From assembly GCF_025698545.1 (NCBI RefSeq), contig NC_068570.1, positions 46,085,924 to 46,149,923 of the forward strand: DNA of 64,000 bases, in the 5' to 3' direction. The notes beneath the pieces are model-generated. The model made no database searches. It saw nothing but the letters and a program-made list of their open reading frames with translations, and was not told where the DNA came from. Shown piece by piece: positions 59,616-64,000 of the stretch; position 1 is the stretch's first letter; the number at the start of each line of letters is the position of its first letter. The DNA comes from Gossypium raimondii (lineage: Eukaryota; Streptophyta; Magnoliopsida; Malvales; Malvaceae). The translations under genes were made by a program, and so were the position numbers.

Positions 59616-60006
59616 TGTTATAATAAATGTCGATAATGACAGTAGAACTACTGTAAACCAATAAGAAAAAAACACACAGATTTCATGTGAAAATTCTTTC
59701 GGGGAAAAACCACGGGCAAAGGAGAAGAAATTCACCAATGTTGAAAACCGAATGATACAAAAGGAGTTTCGACTACATTTATATAAGGGTTGAAAAATCT
59801 TGTTCTAATCAAAGTTAAATAGTAGAAGTGTAGTTCTATACAGACTCAACTTATGTGGTATGGTCCGTACCGATCACAACCCCAGTCCAGTTTTGTGCTT
59901 AATGGGCTTATGACCCTCGGCCTCTCGCCTCCACAGATCCCCTTATTTTGCCACTATGTTTATTTCTTCAACAAGTGATGAGATTTAGGTCACATAAACT
60001 CTAACA
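59616..60006 (-). mobile_element. Solo copia LTR related to 23930-24308
   Basis: On the plus strand it runs TGTTATAATAAATGTCG...CTCTAACA, with the same internal blocks as the copia LTRs (AATGTCGATAATGACA, CTTTCGGGGAAAAACCACGG, GAAGTGTAGTTCTATA). The flanking 5-mers are CTCCA (59611-59615) and CTTCA (60007-60011), a duplication with one change. No internal coding region adjoins. Confidence 0.7.
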
Positions 60007-60011
60007 CTTCA

Positions 60012-60467
60012 TGATATGTTGTTGTACCTTCTTAGCTACCAATTTAGCTTCTTCAACCTTTACAAGCACACCCACTCTTATTCTATCTTCCTCAACTTCC
60101 TTTAAGCTGAACCTCTTTTTTTTTTATTATCTCTTTCAAAGTGAATACCAAAAGAAAATCTACGTTTTTCCTTTGACTCTTCCAAGTTTGTGAGGTCCTT
60201 AAAATGGTCATTTTTCTTAGACCCCTTCTTTAAATTCTCTTGTAAGTTTTATCTACATTTTCCTTCTCCCTTTAAAACCCACCTATTCAAATTTATATCT
60301 ATTGCTTAAGAAATCCTTGATTTTTAGAATTTATTCCCATTTCTCTTTATTTTATGATTTGTTAAGTCACTTTTTCTCATGTTTCATTAATAGGAGCATT
60401 CGGGTATTTATACTATTACAACTCATGATCTGACCCCACTGTTTTGTCTCGACTCCATTGTTCCTAG
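60012..60467. other. Intergenic or transposon leader DNA
   Basis: Pyrimidine-rich, no frame of note. Confidence 0.35.
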
Positions 60468-60640
60468 GACTGACATTCTGCGCAGGCTTCAGACCTACTG
60501 GACACGTGTTTCTCCTTGGGTCGCCTATAGTGTATACGGTCCTCTTTTTTTTTGGGACTGACATTCTGAGTGGACTTTAGGCCCATTGGACACGTGTTTC
60601 ACTCTGGGTCACCTACAGAGCACATGGTCTCCCTTCTGTG
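60468..60640 (+). repeat. Tandem duplication of about 90 bp
   Basis: Two copies start at GACTGACATTCTG (about 60469 and 60555). Each continues through CTTYAGRCCYAYTGGACACG and TGTTTCWCYYTGGGTC to a GTATACGGTCTC/CACATGGTCTC end. Likely part of a decayed retrotransposon leader. Confidence 0.65.
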
Positions 60641-61110
60641 AGCACCTTGGGTATATGCGGACCGAGGTTACAATCCTCACTCGATTCGTGCGAGTTGGAT
60701 CCGCAATCTCGCCTTGCGAGCTAGATCTATGAACTCTCCTACTGTTTTATTGCAGTTTCTATTCGAGTCACGGGGAGGTGGCTTAGATCTTATCTAGGAC
60801 TCGGGTTGGTGATCACTGGTGTATAACAATAGTCCCCCCATTGGGCCTAAAGAGTGTTATAAAGTAACGCTCCTTAGGGCCATAATTTCACATTTATTGT
60901 AGCTTGTAAGATACGCGTCGATCATTGGAATCTAATGTGTACTTCTCGGCTATTTGAACTGTCAAAGCACGGGGAAAATTTTCTTTAAAAGAGGGGTTTT
61001 CTAGATCCCTAAGATGTACGCTTCCTCACTATTGAAATCGAAATCAACTGAATATTTTTCTTAAGGTAAAATTTTTTTCTCTGTTTCTTTCTTATCTTTC
61101 ATTCGTCTAA
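60641..61110. other. Leader of a retrotransposon-like gene
   Basis: GC-richer than its surroundings. ATAGTCCCCCCATTGGGCC at about 60829-60847 and the sequence up to the first recognisable codons look like transposon leader. No domain assigned. Confidence 0.3.
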
Positions 61111-61545
61111 TATGCCTAGAATGAGAGGAGTCGGCGACCGATTACTGCCCCATTGTCCACCGTGACATCGTGTTTCCAAGACTTCCATCGAGGCTAAACT
61201 TGTTCCCTGTACTATGATGTATGAAGAGATGAGACAGAGTTTACGTGTGCGAGGGATCAAGATTCCTTATTTCGTGTATGAGTTTTCTATTCCCTAGGGG
61301 GAGCATAGCCTTAGCGACACAAGCGACGGTGGTTTCCTACTTCCCTTTCACGAATTAGGGGCTAGGTTTCATCTACCATTTCATCCATTTTTCTACAGCC
61401 TCCTGAGTGAGTATGGGATTGCTCTTGGACAACTCTATGGGTTCTCCTGGTGGATTGTAGTGTCGTATTTCATCAACCTCCATTATTGAAATGAGGTACC
61501 AGAGCTCGTCGTTTTCCAAAGCCTGTATTTGTTAAAGGCTAAGAA
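61111..61545 (+). pseudogene. 'Putative gypsy type transposon' domain protein (PF04195-like), truncated
   Basis: The plus strand reads MRGVGDRLLPHCPP, a stop, then MMYEEMRQSLRVRGIKIPYF. The domain core follows: GGFLLPFHELGARFHLPFHP, FFYSLLSEYGIALGQLYGFS, WWIVVSYFINLHY. A stop and then VPELVVFQSLYLLKA close the fragment. The LPFH..F...LL..YGI...QL pattern is that of the N-terminal domain found in many plant retrotransposon-associated proteins. The next element's LTR starts at 61546 and ends the homology. Confidence 0.7.
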
Positions 61546-63868
61546 TGTAACACCCCTAACCTGTCTCCGTCTCCGTCACCAGATTAGGGTTACATAGTAT
61601 TAACTAAAATCAAGCCATTTCAAAATCATTTCATGCATCAACATCAAATCCAATTTCACACACTTTCAAAGGACCAAAAACATCATTCATACACACATCA
61701 AAGTGCAATTTCAAGATCCTAACTTAACTAACCAATCTGCCATTCAAAGACACCACAATTAACATCTAAACGTAACATGCCAAAACAAACCAAAAATTCC
61801 TTACTTCAAGCATCATAACCTAGTTCAATTGATTACCAAAACATACCACAAAATTATCATTATCAAACCTCTTCAAACATATCATAAAGAGCCTTAACAA
61901 GTAATCAAAATGACATATCTTAACAAGCATTACAAATTCATCAAACAAACGTAAACATCAAGGCACAAAACATACCAAATTTACCATTTACATATTCATC
62001 AAAACACCATTATAAACCATCCTATACATGCCATTATAAACCTTGGCCAAAATACTCAAAAACTACCAAAAAGCTTGCTGGATAGTGTGATAGGTCTCCG
62101 ACGAGCTTCTAACCAAATCGAGCTTCTGATAATCTATAAAACAAAGGAAAATAACTACGTAAGCAACGAATGCTTAGTAAACTCGTATAAACCAAAACAT
62201 AACGTACCATTTCATTTGCATAATATGAAGCATAAGTATAAAATCAACCAAGACCATAAGTTTGGCATAAGCCTATACAACATCATCAAAATCACAAGTT
62301 AGTACCCTTGTACATGGTTCAAATGAGTTCATCCATAAACAAGTAGATTTGCATATATAATCTCATCATTTAGTTCATAATTCCTTTTCATAAGTTCATG
62401 ATACATTCCATTTGAACATTTACCATTTTGTTCATTTTCAAACCTATTGAACCATCTAGAATTACATCGGATACTCGGGAAAGCTCACACGAAGTGTGCC
62501 TTTACATATAACCGTAACATTTCCTTTACATCGTTGCTCACACGAGCTGTGAAATAGGCCTACTCACACGAGCTGTGGGTTAGAATGTAAGCTACATGAT
62601 GCTACTCAAACGAGCTATGGAGTATTCACAACAAATGTAGGACCTCAGCCATCGGTAGGACATTCAAGACCATCACCCAAGACATAAAATCCCTAATGAC
62701 ATGTCATTTGTATCCTAAGAATTCCTAAGGTTCAACTAGGACTTAATATCCGTTAATTCGTTAATATTGATACATTTGTATATCGATCCATATGCATTAG
62801 TACTAACATAGTAAACATTCAATTTAAATAATAGAATACGATTATCGTTCATACAAACTTACCTCGACAACTAGTTCGAAGCTTTAACTTTGCTCGATCT
62901 AAATTCGAACATGGTTCATCTTAATCTAAATAGGTAATTTCAATCAATTAAATACTTCTACTATTCAATTGAATACTCATTTCATAATTATGAAAAATTA
63001 CCAAATTGCCCTTAACATTTTAACTTTTCACAGTTTATTCCTTAAGCTCATAAATTGAAATCTAACAATTTTAATCCTATATTGAAGCTAGCCAAATTTC
63101 TTAAGTAACTATACTAACCCAATTAAACCATCATTTTATAAAATTAATATGAAATTGTACTATTTTCACAAATAAATCCCTAAATGCAATATCATCAAAA
63201 ATCATTTAACAAAACTTGTTTATTTTACAACAAAGATTCATAATCTATCATTTAAAATAAAAAACTACTAAAAAATATTCATGGCATAACCTTCAACCTT
63301 TAACAATTTTACAAATTAACCCCCGGGCTAGCTAGATTAAGCTAAAACGAACGCAAAAATAAAAAAAATTATTAGAAACGGTTTTAAAAATACATACCAT
63401 GCACCAACTTAAGCCTAGCCGAACCAAGCTACCAACAATGGAGTCTCTCTTCTCTTAAAATCGGTTAAGGAAGAAGAATAAGATGATACATTGTTTTAAT
63501 TTCTTTTAGTTTTAAGTTTATTTACCTAATTACCATTTTAACCTTAAAAATTTATCATAATTTCATCAAAACAATATCCATAACCATCCACTAATTCATT
63601 AAATGGTTTATTTACCATTCAAGTCCTTTAGTTTAAATTTTCATAGCCATTTGACCCTTTCACTAATAGAACTCAACTTTTACACCTTTTACGATTTAGT
63701 CCTTTTTACCAAATTAACTATGTAAACTTCAAAATTTCTTAACACAATTTTAGTACGACCTTAATATAATCCCGTAGACCTATAATAAATAATAAAATAA
63801 TAATTTACTCATCGTAATTGTGGTCTCAAAACCACTATTTTTTACATCACTAAAAACGGGCTGTTAGA
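61546..63868. mobile_element. LTR (TGTAACACCCCTAACC...GGGCTGTTAGA, about 2.3 kb), probably solo
   Basis: Start and end match the family of 8974-11787 (GGGCTGTTA end). It contains the homologous blocks CTCACACGAGCTGTG (62520-62640), TTACCTCGACAA (62859-62870) and CCCTAATGACATGTCATTTG (62690-62709). The flanking 5-mers do not match (AAGAA and ACTAG), so the insertion may be rearranged. No coding sequence inside. Confidence 0.75.
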
Positions 63869-63879
63869 ACTAGAGGTGA

Positions 63880-64000
63880 TCATGGGCCGGGCCAGGCCTA
63901 GACAAAATTTTAGGCCTATTTTCTAGGTTCGAGCCCAGCCCGAAAGAAAATTCAAAGCCCAAGCTCGGCCCGACCTCGCCCATAATAAATATATATTTAA
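63880..64000. mobile_element. Start of a GC-rich transposon-like sequence (cut by the window)
   Basis: GTGATCATGGGCCGGGCCAG followed by repeated GGCCT/GCCCGA words is a dispersed motif I associate with plant non-autonomous elements. It runs off the right edge. Confidence 0.35.

Overview
This is a plant nuclear window: it has spliced genes with GT-AG introns, plant gene families, and nested LTR retrotransposons and DNA transposons in AT-rich DNA. The recurrent LTRs that open TGTAACACCC and carry clusters of CACACGGCCGTGTG-like palindromes, together with the MULE/plant-mobile-domain family, make cotton (Gossypium, Malvaceae) the most likely source. That assignment is inferred from recognised repeat families, not computed.

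Genes. The left edge cuts an FLS2-like LRR receptor kinase (minus, 1-1336). A mitochondrial inner-membrane protease subunit 1 gene follows (plus, four exons, 2834-3587). A single-exon type I MADS gene (AGL62-like) lies at 32394-32945. A plastid 3-ketoacyl-ACP synthase I gene (KASI, seven exons, 473 codons) lies at 35650-39271. A small signal-peptide/GPI-like peptide gene is on the minus strand at 42054-42224, and two tRNA-Arg(ACG) genes are at 40479-40551 and 56802-56874. Head to head with KASI is a decayed but intron-bearing HMG-box gene (about 33300-34860).

Transposons. 4435-11935: a hAT transposase relic, then a copia 3' end with a 2.3 kb LTR, whose reverse transcriptase is split by a solo LTR (8974-11787). 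12362-22111: a complete, decayed Mutator-like element with about 140 bp terminal inverted repeats and a 9 bp target duplication. It carries a plant-mobile-domain gene on the plus strand, a MULE transposase with SWIM finger on the minus strand and a third minus-strand reading frame, and is itself split by a solo LTR (18874-20959). 23930-29927: a copia element with both LTRs and a 5 bp duplication, internally deleted and carrying a truncated foreign LTR. 42583-45124: a PIF/Harbinger-like element holding fragments of two unrelated host genes, a MurF-type ligase and histone H3.3 (a Pack-type element). 46009-53634: a gypsy element with Gag and protease relics, split by two LTR insertions. 55845-56523: a hAT MITE with an 8 bp duplication. 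About 57090-58170: a foldback element. 58580-59195: a ~190 bp tandem array. 59616-60006: a solo copia LTR. 61111-61545: a 'putative gypsy type transposon' domain cut by another long LTR (61546-63868).

The host genes do not form a pathway with one another. The clearest biology is the nesting order of the elements and the two cases of gene carriage: host-gene fragments in the Harbinger-like element and a plant-mobile-domain gene in the MULE.
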